Origin: an uncultured beta proteobacterium
Lineage (GTDB): Bacteria > Pseudomonadota > Gammaproteobacteria > Burkholderiales > Burkholderiaceae_C
Reading direction: 5' to 3'
Assembly: GCA_903823025.1 (NCBI GenBank)
Contig: CAIJRK010000073.1
Location: 1-64,000 of the forward strand
Length of the DNA: 64,000 nucleotides
The translations under genes were made by a program, and so were the position numbers. Shown here in pieces: positions 9,088 through 16,975 of the stretch; position 1 is the stretch's first letter; each line of letters starts with the position of its first letter. Under the pieces are notes generated by a model that saw only the letters and a list, made by a program, of their open reading frames with translations, did not search any database and was not told where the DNA came from.

Positions 9088-9337
9088 TAAGGACGCAAAT
9101 TAGAAGACTAAACACAGATGGCCTGCATTTTAGGCGTTTCAAGGTAGGCTGAAGATGATTTTTGGTTTCAGCCATAGCTAAGGTATGGGAATGGCATCCG
9201 TCCCGCCACTGCAGAACGGCGAGTTCTGTGTTGTCGAGGCGGACGCCTTAATTTCTTGGGTGGCGAGCTTTTTCGCGCGCTTCAGGCTGAAGTGTTTGGC
9301 GCCTGGCGTGAATCCTGGAATCCAATGGCTCTCAGTG
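9088..9337. other. 250-bp intergenic stretch before ftsH; promoter region and possible degenerate repeat
   Basis: Between the Nudix gene stop and the ftsH start I see no convincing gene. The half nearest ftsH (9088-9180) should hold its promoter. The other half (about 9180-9337) is open in frames on both strands (+ strand 9185-9388; - strand 9178-9483, overlapping the Nudix gene). It carries phrases such as GGAATCCAATGG and GCCTGGCGTGAATCC that look like dispersed intergenic repeats. I could not find a domain or a good ribosome-binding site. Confidence 0.4.
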
Positions 9338-9883
9338 TTAATGAATGTCAATGATATGAATGGTGTAGCGCCCGGCCCGGCGATCTGAAAAATAGCGCTC
9401 CAAGGTGACGCGCACGGTTTTGAAGGCAATCTCGTCCCATGGAATCTCAGCCTCGGTAAACAGACGCGCTTCCATGGTTTCAAAACCTATATCAAACGTG
9501 TCGCTCAACAGGCGCGCTCGATAAAACATATGCACCTGCCCGACACGGGCAATGTTGACGAGCGAGAAAAATTCTTCCATCTCGAACTGGGCGCCCGCCT
9601 CCTCCAGCGTCTCACGGGCTGCGCCTTCAGCCACCGTTTCATTAAGTTCCATAAAGCCCGCTGGCAGCGTCCACAGGCCTTTGCGCGGTTCGATGTTGCG
9701 TTTGCACAGCAGCACCTGATCACCCCAATAAGGCACGGTGCCTACCACGTTAAGCGGGTTTTCGTAGTGGACGGCGTGGCAGGCGGGACAAACGGCTCGC
9801 AGTTTGGTATCCCCGTCATCGGGGATTCGGTAAACCACGGCAGCGCCGCATTCTTTGCAGTGTTTGATGGGAGGTCTCAGCAT
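9338..9883 (-). CDS. Nudix hydrolase with N-terminal zinc ribbon
   Basis: A 181-residue hydrolase of nucleoside diphosphates linked to another moiety. The N-terminal zinc ribbon has Cys9, Cys12, Cys32 and Cys35 (CKECG and CPACH). The Nudix box at residues 76-98 has the full G-x5-E-x7-REUxEExGU pattern (GFMEL...REtlEEAGA). Zinc-ribbon Nudix proteins of this size are often ADP-ribose or NADH pyrophosphatase-like, but the substrate is not fixed by the motif. It is on the same strand as ftsH and the FAH gene, 19 bases after the latter, so it may be cotranscribed with it. Confidence 0.92.
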   Translation of the reverse strand: MLRPPIKHCKECGAAVVYRIPDDGDTKLRAVCPACHAVHYENPLNVVGTVPYWGDQVLLCKRNIEPRKGLWTLPAGFMELNETVAEGAARETLEEAGAQFEMEEFFSLVNIARVGQVHMFYRARLLSDTFDIGFETMEARLFTEAEIPWDEIAFKTVRVTLERYFSDRRAGRYTIHIIDIH

Positions 9884-9902
9884 AAAAAACAGTGTAGAGG
9901 GC

Positions 9903-10598
9903 TTAGTTGATGGTCACGGTGAGGGGTTCAAGTCCACGGATATAACCCCGCATGGTGTCGCCTGCCACCACAGCCGCTACGCCTGCGGGTGTGCCGGTGT
10001 AAATCAGATCGCCAGCTTGCAACGCCCACGCTTTTGACAGGTGTTCGATGGTCTCTGCGATGTTCCAGATCAGATGGGAGACTTGGCTGCGTTGACGGTC
10101 TTGGTGGTTCACGGTCAGCGTTATCTCGGCGTTGGCGATATCGCCTGCGTCAAGCACCGGGGTGATGGGGCCGATAGGCGCTGATTGGTCAAATGCCTTG
10201 CCAATGCACCAGGGGCGGCCCTGTTTTTTCATTTCATTTTGCAGGTCGCGCCGCGTCATATCCAGGCCCACGGCATAGCCAAAAATATGGTGGTGAGCGT
10301 CGATGGCCGCAATATTTTTACCGCCTTTGCCAATGGCGACGACCAGCTCAATTTCATGATGCAGGTTGTGGGTGAGACTGGGGTAAGGCATGGCGCCCGT
10401 CTCGCCCGCGTTCACCACGACCAGTGCGTCGGTAGGTTTTAGAAAAAAGAACGGTGCCTCTCGACCGGTGTGACCCATTTCGATGGCGTGGTCTTCGTAG
10501 TTGCGACCCACGCAGTAAACGCGGTGCACCGGAAACCGCTCAGGGCGGCCCACGACGGGTACAGAAACAGCCGGGGTTGGGTTGAAAACGTAGGGCAT
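9903..10598 (-). CDS. fumarylacetoacetate hydrolase (FAH) family protein
   Basis: A 231-residue protein of the FAH fold. Seen: the family start VYCVGRNYEDHAIEMG, the metal-binding Glu pair in HHEIELVVAIGK (about residues 80-92), the conserved Asp in VGLDMTRRDLQ and the C-terminal GDLIYTGTPAGVAAV. Relatives include fumarylpyruvate hydrolase (gentisate pathway) and oxaloacetate decarboxylases. The exact reaction is not decidable here, and no gentisate genes are nearby. I start it at the ATG at 10598 (MPYVFNP). The longer reading from 10706 lies inside the neighbouring gene and has no family similarity. Confidence 0.9.
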   Translation of the reverse strand: MPYVFNPTPAVSVPVVGRPERFPVHRVYCVGRNYEDHAIEMGHTGREAPFFFLKPTDALVVVNAGETGAMPYPSLTHNLHHEIELVVAIGKGGKNIAAIDAHHHIFGYAVGLDMTRRDLQNEMKKQGRPWCIGKAFDQSAPIGPITPVLDAGDIANAEITLTVNHQDRQRSQVSHLIWNIAETIEHLSKAWALQAGDLIYTGTPAGVAAVVAGDTMRGYIRGLEPLTVTIN

Positions 10599-10605
10599 CA
10601 GTCGC

Positions 10606-10908
10606 TCAGTCTGACTTGACAACCAGCTCAAAATGCTCGACAGCAGGTGCACTGGCAAAGAACGGCCCCACGATAGCTCGCCATTGCTCAAATGCGGGCG
10701 ACTCACGAAAACCCACCGTGTGGTCTTTCAGCGTGTCCCAAAAAATCTGCAACACATAACGCTCGGTATTTTCAATACCCCGGTTGATTTTGTAACCCTG
10801 AAACCCTTGGGCTTGTTGAATCACGGTTCTAACGCCGCGTTCAATAGCCTCTTCAAAAGCGGCGTTTTGTCCAGGATGAATGCGAAGGTCTGCGAGTTCC
10901 AGAATCAT
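10606..10908 (-). CDS. antibiotic biosynthesis monooxygenase (ABM) domain protein
   Basis: A 100-residue protein of the small dimeric alpha-beta barrel (ABM) fold. It begins MILELADLRIHPGQNAAFEEA and contains the motif GYKINRGIENTERYVLQIFWDTLKDH. The fold is used by heme- or quinol-modifying monooxygenases and by stress proteins. No catalytic role can be assigned from sequence. It ends seven bases before the FAH start and is probably in the same operon. It is divergent from ycaO. Confidence 0.85.
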   Translation of the reverse strand: MILELADLRIHPGQNAAFEEAIERGVRTVIQQAQGFQGYKINRGIENTERYVLQIFWDTLKDHTVGFRESPAFEQWRAIVGPFFASAPAVEHFELVVKSD

Positions 10909-10995
10909 AAAAATATCTCTAAAGGTGGGTTAATCATGAATGATGTATGAGTCTAGCGCCGAGTCGTGTCATGGCTCTGAGTTATGCTGGCATCC

Positions 10996-12732
10996 ATGCA
11001 AACAGAAAACTTTATTCTAGGCAAAGATGCCTCGCTCGAATCCACCATCAAGACGATGCAAGCCAAGCTACAAGCGCTTGGTTTTCATATTGAGGAGCGT
11101 TCTTGGTTAAACCCGGTGGACGGCATTTGGTCGGTTCATATTCGTGACCGCGATTGCCCTTTGTTGTTCACCAACGGCAAGGGCGCGACCCGACTGGCTT
11201 GCCTGGCCAGTGCCTTGGGCGAATTTTTTGAACGACTTTCAACCAATTATTTTTGGACTCACTATTACTTAGGCCCCAAAGTCGCTGACCGACACCATGT
11301 GCACTACCCGCAAGAGCGCTGGTTTGAGCCGGGTGCTGATGGCAGTTGGCCAGTCGATATTCTGAATCCCAAGCTGCACAAGTTTTACAACCCCGAAGGC
11401 AGTATTGACGCCAGCAGTCTGGTTGAATTCAATTCCGGCAATGTGGAGCGCGGCATTTGCGCCATTCCTTACGTGCGTGAGCGTGATGGTGTCAAAACCT
11501 ATTTCCCGGTCAACATCATTGGCAACTTGTATGTCAGCAACGGCATGTCGGCAGGCAACACCCAAGCTGAGGCGCGCACGCAGGCGTTGTCGGAGATTTT
11601 TGAACGTCACGTCAAGGGTCGCATCATCAGCGAAGGTATTTGTTTGCCCGATGTGCCTGAAGCCGTCATTGCCCGCTTTCCGCGTATCGCGACGGGTATC
11701 AAGGCTTTGCGGGCCGCAGGGTTCGGCATTTTGGTGAAAGACGCTTCGCTGGGCGGTCAATATCCAGTCATGAACGTGACTTTGCTGAATCCCGAAGACC
11801 AAGGTTGTTTTGCCAGTTTTGGCGCGCACCCGCGTTTCGAGATTGCGCTGGAGCGTGCGTTAACCGAGTTGTTACAGGGTCGTGCGCTGGACTCTTTGGC
11901 CGGCTTCCCCGTGCCTGGTTTCGATCTGGAAGAAGTCGCCAGCTCGACCAACATCGAAATTCATTTTGTGGATTCCAGCGGTGTGATTCACTGGAAGTTT
12001 TTAGGTGACGTGCCTGACTACGAATTTGTTGATTGGAACTTTGGCTCAACGACTGCCGAGGACTATGCTTGGTCAGTGGATCGCATTCACCGCGATGGAC
12101 GCGAAATCTATATTGCTGATTTCACGCATCTGGGCGTTTACGCCTGCCGCATCCTGGTGCCCGGTATGTCCGAGATTTACCCGGTCGATGATCTCGATTT
12201 TGAGAACAACAGCGTGGGCAACAACATTCGTGAAGCCATCCTGAATCTGCCTGATCTGGATGATCAGGAATGCACAGATTTGCTGGAGACGCTGAACGAA
12301 TCGTCGTTGGCTGATCAGCGTCCTGTAGCTGCTGTGATTGGCTTGGCTGCTGATGCCGGTTCGTTCTGGAGTGACCTGCGTGTGGGTGAACTCAAAACCC
12401 TGCTGGCGCTGGCTATTGGTGATGAATCCGCCACGCTGGAGGGCTGTGACTGGATCCGGCATTTCGATCAACTCAATCCGCAACGTCGTGCGGTCTATGC
12501 GTGCATTGAAAGTCTGATTAACCTAGCCGACATGGGTGGCACCGGGCCGTATCTGGATTCTTTGCGCCAGCTTTACGGTGCTGGCGCTGTGACACAGGCT
12601 CGGGCACTTCTCATGCAAACCGACCGATTTATGGGCATCCCCGCGCCCGGTTTGATGCTCAACGGCTGTGAAATGCACCACATGCTGCTGGCCGCCTACG
12701 ACAAGGTGCATGTGCGCGCGGCAGGTTGCTAA
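10996..12732 (+). CDS. ycaO: YcaO protein, E. coli YcaO type (RimO accessory/ATP-dependent cyclodehydratase family)
   Basis: A 578-residue protein close in length and sequence to E. coli YcaO (about 586). Seen: FILGKDASLES at the start, SWLNPVDGIWSVHIRDRDC, TNGKGATRLACLASALGEFFERLSTNYF (an ATP-binding region of YcaO domains, about residues 62-88), GNTQAEARTQALSEIFERH, and the C-terminal tetratricopeptide-like part. E. coli YcaO is reported to assist RimO in beta-methylthiolation of ribosomal protein S12. No rimO or peptide precursor is nearby, so this looks like the housekeeping form and not a thiazole/oxazole toxin cluster. I prefer the ATG at 10996 over the one at 10984 by comparison with E. 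coli. Confidence 0.93.
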   Translation: MQTENFILGKDASLESTIKTMQAKLQALGFHIEERSWLNPVDGIWSVHIRDRDCPLLFTNGKGATRLACLASALGEFFERLSTNYFWTHYYLGPKVADRHHVHYPQERWFEPGADGSWPVDILNPKLHKFYNPEGSIDASSLVEFNSGNVERGICAIPYVRERDGVKTYFPVNIIGNLYVSNGMSAGNTQAEARTQALSEIFERHVKGRIISEGICLPDVPEAVIARFPRIATGIKALRAAGFGILVKDASLGGQYPVMNVTLLNPEDQGCFASFGAHPRFEIALERALTELLQGRALDSLAGFPVPGFDLEEVASSTNIEIHFVDSSGVIHWKFLGDVPDYEFVDWNFGSTTAEDYAWSVDRIHRDGREIYIADFTHLGVYACRILVPGMSEIYPVDDLDFENNSVGNNIREAILNLPDLDDQECTDLLETLNESSLADQRPVAAVIGLAADAGSFWSDLRVGELKTLLALAIGDESATLEGCDWIRHFDQLNPQRRAVYACIESLINLADMGGTGPYLDSLRQLYGAGAVTQARALLMQTDRFMGIPAPGLMLNGCEMHHMLLAAYDKVHVRAAGC

Positions 12733-12744
12733 GACATTCGGCAA

Positions 12745-13533
12745 ATGTTGGTTAGCCCGGACTGGCTCATCCCACAATGGCCCGCGCCCAAGCGGGTTCA
12801 TGCGGTGTGTACCACGCGGGCGGGAGGTCTGTCAGCGTCGCCCTATGACTCGCTCAATCTGGGCGATCATGTAGGGGATTCACCCGAGGCGGTGACGGCC
12901 AATCGTGCTCGGCTTCACCAAGTGATTGGCGCTCAACCTGTGTTTTTGTCGCAGGTGCATGGCACGCATCTCACTGAACTTTCGCTCAATACGACGCAAG
13001 GCACGCAGGCGGATGCTTCTTTAACGGGCCAGACGCATATCGCCTGCACCATCATGGTGGCAGACTGTCTGCCGGTGTTGTTCACCGATGCGTCAGGATG
13101 TTGGGTGGCTGCAGCACACGCCGGTTGGCGCAGTTTGGCGGGCCATGGCGGTCCCGGTGTTCTGGAGGTCGTGGTTGAGCGATTTAAAGCGTTAGCACCT
13201 GTTCACAATGAACCCGCTGCTGCATCAATCCTGGCTTGGCTTGGCCCTTGCATCGGGCCTCAAGCCTTTGAAGTGGGTGACGATGTGCGCGATGCTTTTG
13301 TCACCCAAGACCAGGCGGCCCACGCCATGTTCACGTCAAAACCCGGCGGTAAATGGCTCGCTGACCTGCAGGGATTGGCCCGTTTGCGTTTGGCGGCCCT
13401 GGGTGTGACCCAGATTTATGGCAACGATGGCTCGCCTTTTTGGTGTACGGTGAGCCATCCCTCACGGTTCTTTTCTTACCGCCGTGATGGCATCAGCGGG
13501 CGCATGGCCGCTTGCATCTGGCTGGACGACTGA
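12745..13533 (+). CDS. pgeF: peptidoglycan editing factor PgeF (YfiH, laccase-domain/Cu-oxidase_4)
   Basis: A 262-residue DUF152 protein. Seen: CTTRAGGLSASPYDSLNLGDHVGD near the N-terminus, QVHGT, the metal-binding region MVADCLPVLF followed by AAAHAGWRSLAGHGG, and GPCIGPQAFEVGDDV. The conserved Cys/His residues are present (ADC, HAGW, GPCIG). YfiH homologues are reported both as purine nucleoside-active multicopper enzymes and as enzymes that prevent misincorporation of amino acids in peptidoglycan precursors. It starts 12 bases after ycaO. Its last 72 bases overlap a gene on the opposite strand. Confidence 0.94.
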   Translation: MLVSPDWLIPQWPAPKRVHAVCTTRAGGLSASPYDSLNLGDHVGDSPEAVTANRARLHQVIGAQPVFLSQVHGTHLTELSLNTTQGTQADASLTGQTHIACTIMVADCLPVLFTDASGCWVAAAHAGWRSLAGHGGPGVLEVVVERFKALAPVHNEPAAASILAWLGPCIGPQAFEVGDDVRDAFVTQDQAAHAMFTSKPGGKWLADLQGLARLRLAALGVTQIYGNDGSPFWCTVSHPSRFFSYRRDGISGRMAACIWLDD

Positions 13534-13743
13534 ATGGGCGGCCGCCAGTTCAGCCGCTTCACGCGCCTTGATAGCCCGGCGACGAGCGGGCGCGCCCATC
13601 AGGTAAACCACCAAAGCCACGGGCGCCAGACCATAGAGCAAAAAAGTAATGATGGCGCCCAACACCGTCCCGTTGGAGTGGGTGGCCTCGGCGACCGCCA
13701 TCATGAGCGCAACATATAACCAGGCAATAGGAACAATGTACAT
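13462..13743 (-). CDS. conserved small membrane protein of unknown function
   Basis: A 93-residue protein with two hydrophobic helices (about residues 3-20 and 27-48), a basic stretch APARRRAIKAREAAE after the second, and a polar tail ending near DASGHAPADAITAVRKEP. The protein pattern resembles a small family I associate with Burkholderiales, recalled and not checked. The gene converges on pgeF and overlaps its end by 72 bases on the opposite strand. Function unknown. Confidence 0.75.
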   Translation of the reverse strand: MYIVPIAWLYVALMMAVAEATHSNGTVLGAIITFLLYGLAPVALVVYLMGAPARRRAIKAREAAELAAAHSVVQPDASGHAPADAITAVRKEP

Positions 13744-13847
13744 AAACTAAATAAGTTAGGAGGCGTTTTAAAAAAGATGTCAGTTTTTCGAAGGACTAAG
13801 TTCAGATACTAGGGCTTAGACAAATAATGCTTATTTGAGGACACAAC

Positions 13848-15572
13848 ATGACACAGGAATCTCCTGAATTTTGGGCACAATCGGCCCAGCAGCTTCAAGC
13901 CTCTTTCACCGAAAGTTGGACCAAAACCTTTCAGTCGTTCCAGAATATGGACATGGGCTCGGCTACTATTGAAAACGCAGCCCCTGCCGCCGCCCAGCCG
14001 TCCGTTACCTTCTCCCCTGAGAAAATGCAAGAGTTGCAGCAGCAATATTTTAAAGAAGCGACTGACCTCTGGACGCAGGTCAAGCCGGATGAGCCGCTAC
14101 CGACCGACAAGCGCTTTGCCGCAGAGGCGTGGGATGCCAATCCTGTTGCCGCTTTCTCGGCGGCGGCCTACTTGCTCAATTCCCGCACCATGATGGGCCT
14201 GACCGATGCGGTTGAGACGGACGACAAAACCCGTGCCCGTATTCGTTTTGCTGTCGAGCAGTTATCAGCGGCATCAGCGCCCAGCAACTTTATGGCATTC
14301 AATGCCGAGGCGCAAAAAAAGGCCATTGACTCCAAAGGCGAGAGCATCGCTAAAGGCCTGCAAAATCTATTGAACGACATGCGCCAAGGCCATGTTTCGA
14401 TGACTGATGAAAGCTTGTTTGAAGTCGGTAAAAACGTGGCAACCACTGAAGGTGCCGTGGTGTTTGAGAACGAATTGTTCCAGCTGATTGAATACAAGCC
14501 ATTGACAGCAACGGTATTTGAGAAGCCTTTTCTGCTCATCCCGCCCAATATCAACAAATATTACATTCTGGACTTGCAGCCAGAAAACTCGCTCATCCGT
14601 TACGCCGTTGCGCAAGGCAACCGCACTTTTGTCGTGAGCTGGCGTAACCCTGACGCCTCAATGTCCAAAAAAACCTGGGACAACTACGTGGAAGACGCGG
14701 CAATCAAAGCGATTGCTGTCACCCAGGAAATCACCGGTGCCAAGACTATTAATGCGTTGGGGTTTTGTGTCGGCGGCACGATTTTGGGTACGGCTTTGGC
14801 TGTGCTGGCTGCGCGGGGCGAAAAGCCGGTTGCCAGTGCCACCTTTCTCACCTCGATGCTGGATTTTTCGGACACCGGAATTTTGGACATCTTCATTGAC
14901 GAAGCCTTCGTCAAATACCGAGAAAAAGAGATGGGCAAAGGCGGCTTGATGAAGGGGGGTGACCTGTCCAGCACCTTCAGCTTCTTGCGCCCCAATGACC
15001 TGGTCTGGAACTATGTGGTGGGCAACTACCTTAAAGGCGAAACACCACCGCCGTTTGACTTGTTGTACTGGAACAGCGATTCCACCAACTTGGCAGGACC
15101 TTTTTACGCTTGGTATTTGCGCAATACCTACCTTGAAAATAATCTGGTCAAGCCCGGTAAAGCCTTGGTTTGCGGTGAAAAAGTCGATTTACGCCAAGTG
15201 GATATTCCGGTTTATATCTACGGCTCGCGGGAAGATCATATTGTGCCGATTGGTGGCGCTTATGCTTCAACCCAGTTCTTGCCGGGCAAAAAACGTTTTG
15301 TGATGGGTGCCTCGGGCCACATTGCAGGCGTCATTAATCCACCGGCTAAAAACAAACGTAGCCACTGGATTCGTGAAGACGGCAAGTTGTCCAAGACCCA
15401 TGCCGAATGGCTGGCAGGCGCCACGGAGCACAAAGGTAGCTGGTGGACTGATTGGTCGCAATGGCTCAGTAGCCAGTCGGGCAAACAAATCCCCGCACCC
15501 AAGACCTATGGCAAAGGTAAACACAAAGTTATCGAAGCCGCACCGGGTCGCTACGTCAAAGCGAAGGCGTAA
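13848..15572 (+). CDS. phaC: class I poly(3-hydroxyalkanoate) synthase
   Basis: A 574-residue polymerase that links hydroxybutyryl-CoA into PHB on granules. The catalytic Cys307 sits in the lipase-like box GFCVGG (residues 305-310, with TGT at 14766-14768). The conserved Asp and His lie in SREDHIVP and ASGHIAGVINPP. The N-terminal domain begins after about 50 low-complexity residues (ENAAPAAAQ). Length is that of class I enzymes. A GAGGAC ribosome-binding site is seven bases before the ATG. First gene of the phaC-phaA-phaB locus. Confidence 0.97.
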   Translation: MTQESPEFWAQSAQQLQASFTESWTKTFQSFQNMDMGSATIENAAPAAAQPSVTFSPEKMQELQQQYFKEATDLWTQVKPDEPLPTDKRFAAEAWDANPVAAFSAAAYLLNSRTMMGLTDAVETDDKTRARIRFAVEQLSAASAPSNFMAFNAEAQKKAIDSKGESIAKGLQNLLNDMRQGHVSMTDESLFEVGKNVATTEGAVVFENELFQLIEYKPLTATVFEKPFLLIPPNINKYYILDLQPENSLIRYAVAQGNRTFVVSWRNPDASMSKKTWDNYVEDAAIKAIAVTQEITGAKTINALGFCVGGTILGTALAVLAARGEKPVASATFLTSMLDFSDTGILDIFIDEAFVKYREKEMGKGGLMKGGDLSSTFSFLRPNDLVWNYVVGNYLKGETPPPFDLLYWNSDSTNLAGPFYAWYLRNTYLENNLVKPGKALVCGEKVDLRQVDIPVYIYGSREDHIVPIGGAYASTQFLPGKKRFVMGASGHIAGVINPPAKNKRSHWIREDGKLSKTHAEWLAGATEHKGSWWTDWSQWLSSQSGKQIPAPKTYGKGKHKVIEAAPGRYVKAKA

Positions 15573-15640
15573 ACTTTTAATCAATTGCGGGACAGCGCGT
15601 GTTTGCTTGCAGGCCAGCGCCTTGTCTTAAAAGGTTTATT

Positions 15641-15662
15641 CACCAACCTCTAGCGGTTGGTG
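15641..15662 (+). repeat. hairpin between phaC and phaA
   Basis: CACCAACC at 15641-15648 and GGTTGGTG at 15655-15662 form an 8-bp perfect stem with loop tctagc, followed by AATTTTC. It may be a weak terminator or an mRNA-stability hairpin at the phaC 3' end. The T-run is short, so full termination is doubtful. Confidence 0.55.
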
Positions 15663-15723
15663 AATTTTCAGCCGGTGGATGAAGTCGGCTGTCTGTTAAA
15701 AATCACTACTTAAGGAAATACAA

Positions 15724-16902
15724 ATGGAAGACATCGTTATTGTTTCAGCCGCTCGGACGGCCGTTGGTAAATTTGGCGGAAGCTTGGCCAAGATTTCAGC
15801 CCCTGAATTGGGTGCTGTCGTGATTAAAGAGCTGCTGGCGCGCACTGGTTTGGGCGTTGACCAGATTGGGGAAGTTATTTTGGGTCAAGTGCTGGCTGCA
15901 GGTTCAGGTCAAAACCCGGCGCGTCAGGCGCTGATCAAGAGCGGCATTGTTCAAGAAACCCCGGCGCTCACCGTTAACTGTGTATGCGGCTCCGGCCTGA
16001 AGTCGGTAATGCTCGCCGCGCAAGCCGTGTCTTATGGCGACAGCGATATCGTGATTGCTGGCGGCCAAGAGAATATGAGCGCGGCACCCCATGTGTTGAT
16101 GGGTTCGCGTGACGGTCAGCGTATGGGCGACTGGAAGATGATCGACTCAATGATCATTGACGGTCTGTGGGACGTTTACAACCAATACCACATGGGCATT
16201 ACCGCCGAGAACGTGGCCAAGAAATACGGTATTACACGCGAGATGCAAGATGCGCTGGCATTGGCCAGCCAGCAAAAGGCGACCGCAGCACAAGACGCCG
16301 GTAAGTTCAAAGACGAAATCGTGCCTATCAGCATCGCGCAAAAGAAGGGTGATCCGATTATTTTTGCAGCAGATGAATATATCAACCGCAAAACCAACGC
16401 TGAAATTTTGGCTGGTTTGCGTGCTGCTTTTGACAAAGCCGGTAGTGTGACGGCGGGCAATTCGTCCGGTATCAACGACGGTGCAGCTGCTGTCATGGTG
16501 ATGACCGCCAAGAAGGCGGCTGCTTTGGGCCTTACACCGTTGGGTCGCATTGCCAGTTTTGCCACCAGCGGGCTTGACCCTGCCTTGATGGGCATGGGGC
16601 CGGTGTCGGCGTCGAAAAAAGCGTTGGCGCGGGCTGGCTGGAACGCCGCTGACCTTGATTTGATGGAAATCAACGAAGCGTTTGCTGCGCAAGCCTGTGC
16701 CGTCAATCAGCAAATGGGTTGGGACACGTCCAAGATCAACGTCAATGGCGGCGCTATTGCGATTGGTCACCCAGTCGGTGCGTCCGGTTGCCGTATTTTG
16801 GTGACGTTGTTGCATGAAATGCAACGCCGCGATGCCAAAAAAGGTATTGCCAGCTTGTGCATTGGTGGCGGTATGGGCGTTGCGCTGACGATTGAACGTT
16901 AA
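15724..16902 (+). CDS. phaA: acetyl-CoA acetyltransferase (beta-ketothiolase)
   Basis: A 392-residue thiolase that condenses two acetyl-CoA to acetoacetyl-CoA, the first step of PHB synthesis. Seen: the acyl-accepting Cys88 in VNCVCGSG, NEAFAAQ, GGAIAIGHPVGASG with the catalytic His, and SLCIGGGMG with the second catalytic Cys near the C-terminus. AAGGAAA lies before the ATG. It follows phaC by 151 bases and precedes phaB, which supports the PHB role over fatty acid degradation. Confidence 0.96.
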   Translation: MEDIVIVSAARTAVGKFGGSLAKISAPELGAVVIKELLARTGLGVDQIGEVILGQVLAAGSGQNPARQALIKSGIVQETPALTVNCVCGSGLKSVMLAAQAVSYGDSDIVIAGGQENMSAAPHVLMGSRDGQRMGDWKMIDSMIIDGLWDVYNQYHMGITAENVAKKYGITREMQDALALASQQKATAAQDAGKFKDEIVPISIAQKKGDPIIFAADEYINRKTNAEILAGLRAAFDKAGSVTAGNSSGINDGAAAVMVMTAKKAAALGLTPLGRIASFATSGLDPALMGMGPVSASKKALARAGWNAADLDLMEINEAFAAQACAVNQQMGWDTSKINVNGGAIAIGHPVGASGCRILVTLLHEMQRRDAKKGIASLCIGGGMGVALTIER

Positions 16903-16921
16903 GTTAGCGCTCAAAACAAAA

Positions 16922-16947
16922 AAGGGTACGAATCAACACGTACCCTT
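16922..16947 (+). repeat. strong hairpin between phaA and phaB
   Basis: AAGGGTACG at 16922-16930 and CGTACCCTT at 16939-16947 form a perfect 9-bp stem with an 8-base loop, followed by gtgaaaattt. It ends 28 bases before the phaB start. It could be an attenuator or a transcript-stabilising structure that sets the phaA to phaB ratio. The following T-run is interrupted, so it is not a textbook terminator. Confidence 0.6.
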
Positions 16948-16975
16948 GTGAAAATTTAACAACGAGGAGACAAAA

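Noticed and set aside
9928-9950. GGTTCAAGTCC, similar to a tRNA T-arm
   Set aside because: No acceptor stem, anticodon arm or CCA fits around it; it is coding sequence of the FAH-family gene.
10996-12732. YcaO as part of a thiazole/oxazole peptide cluster
   Set aside because: Full-length similarity to E. coli YcaO and no precursor peptide, dehydrogenase or exporter beside it.
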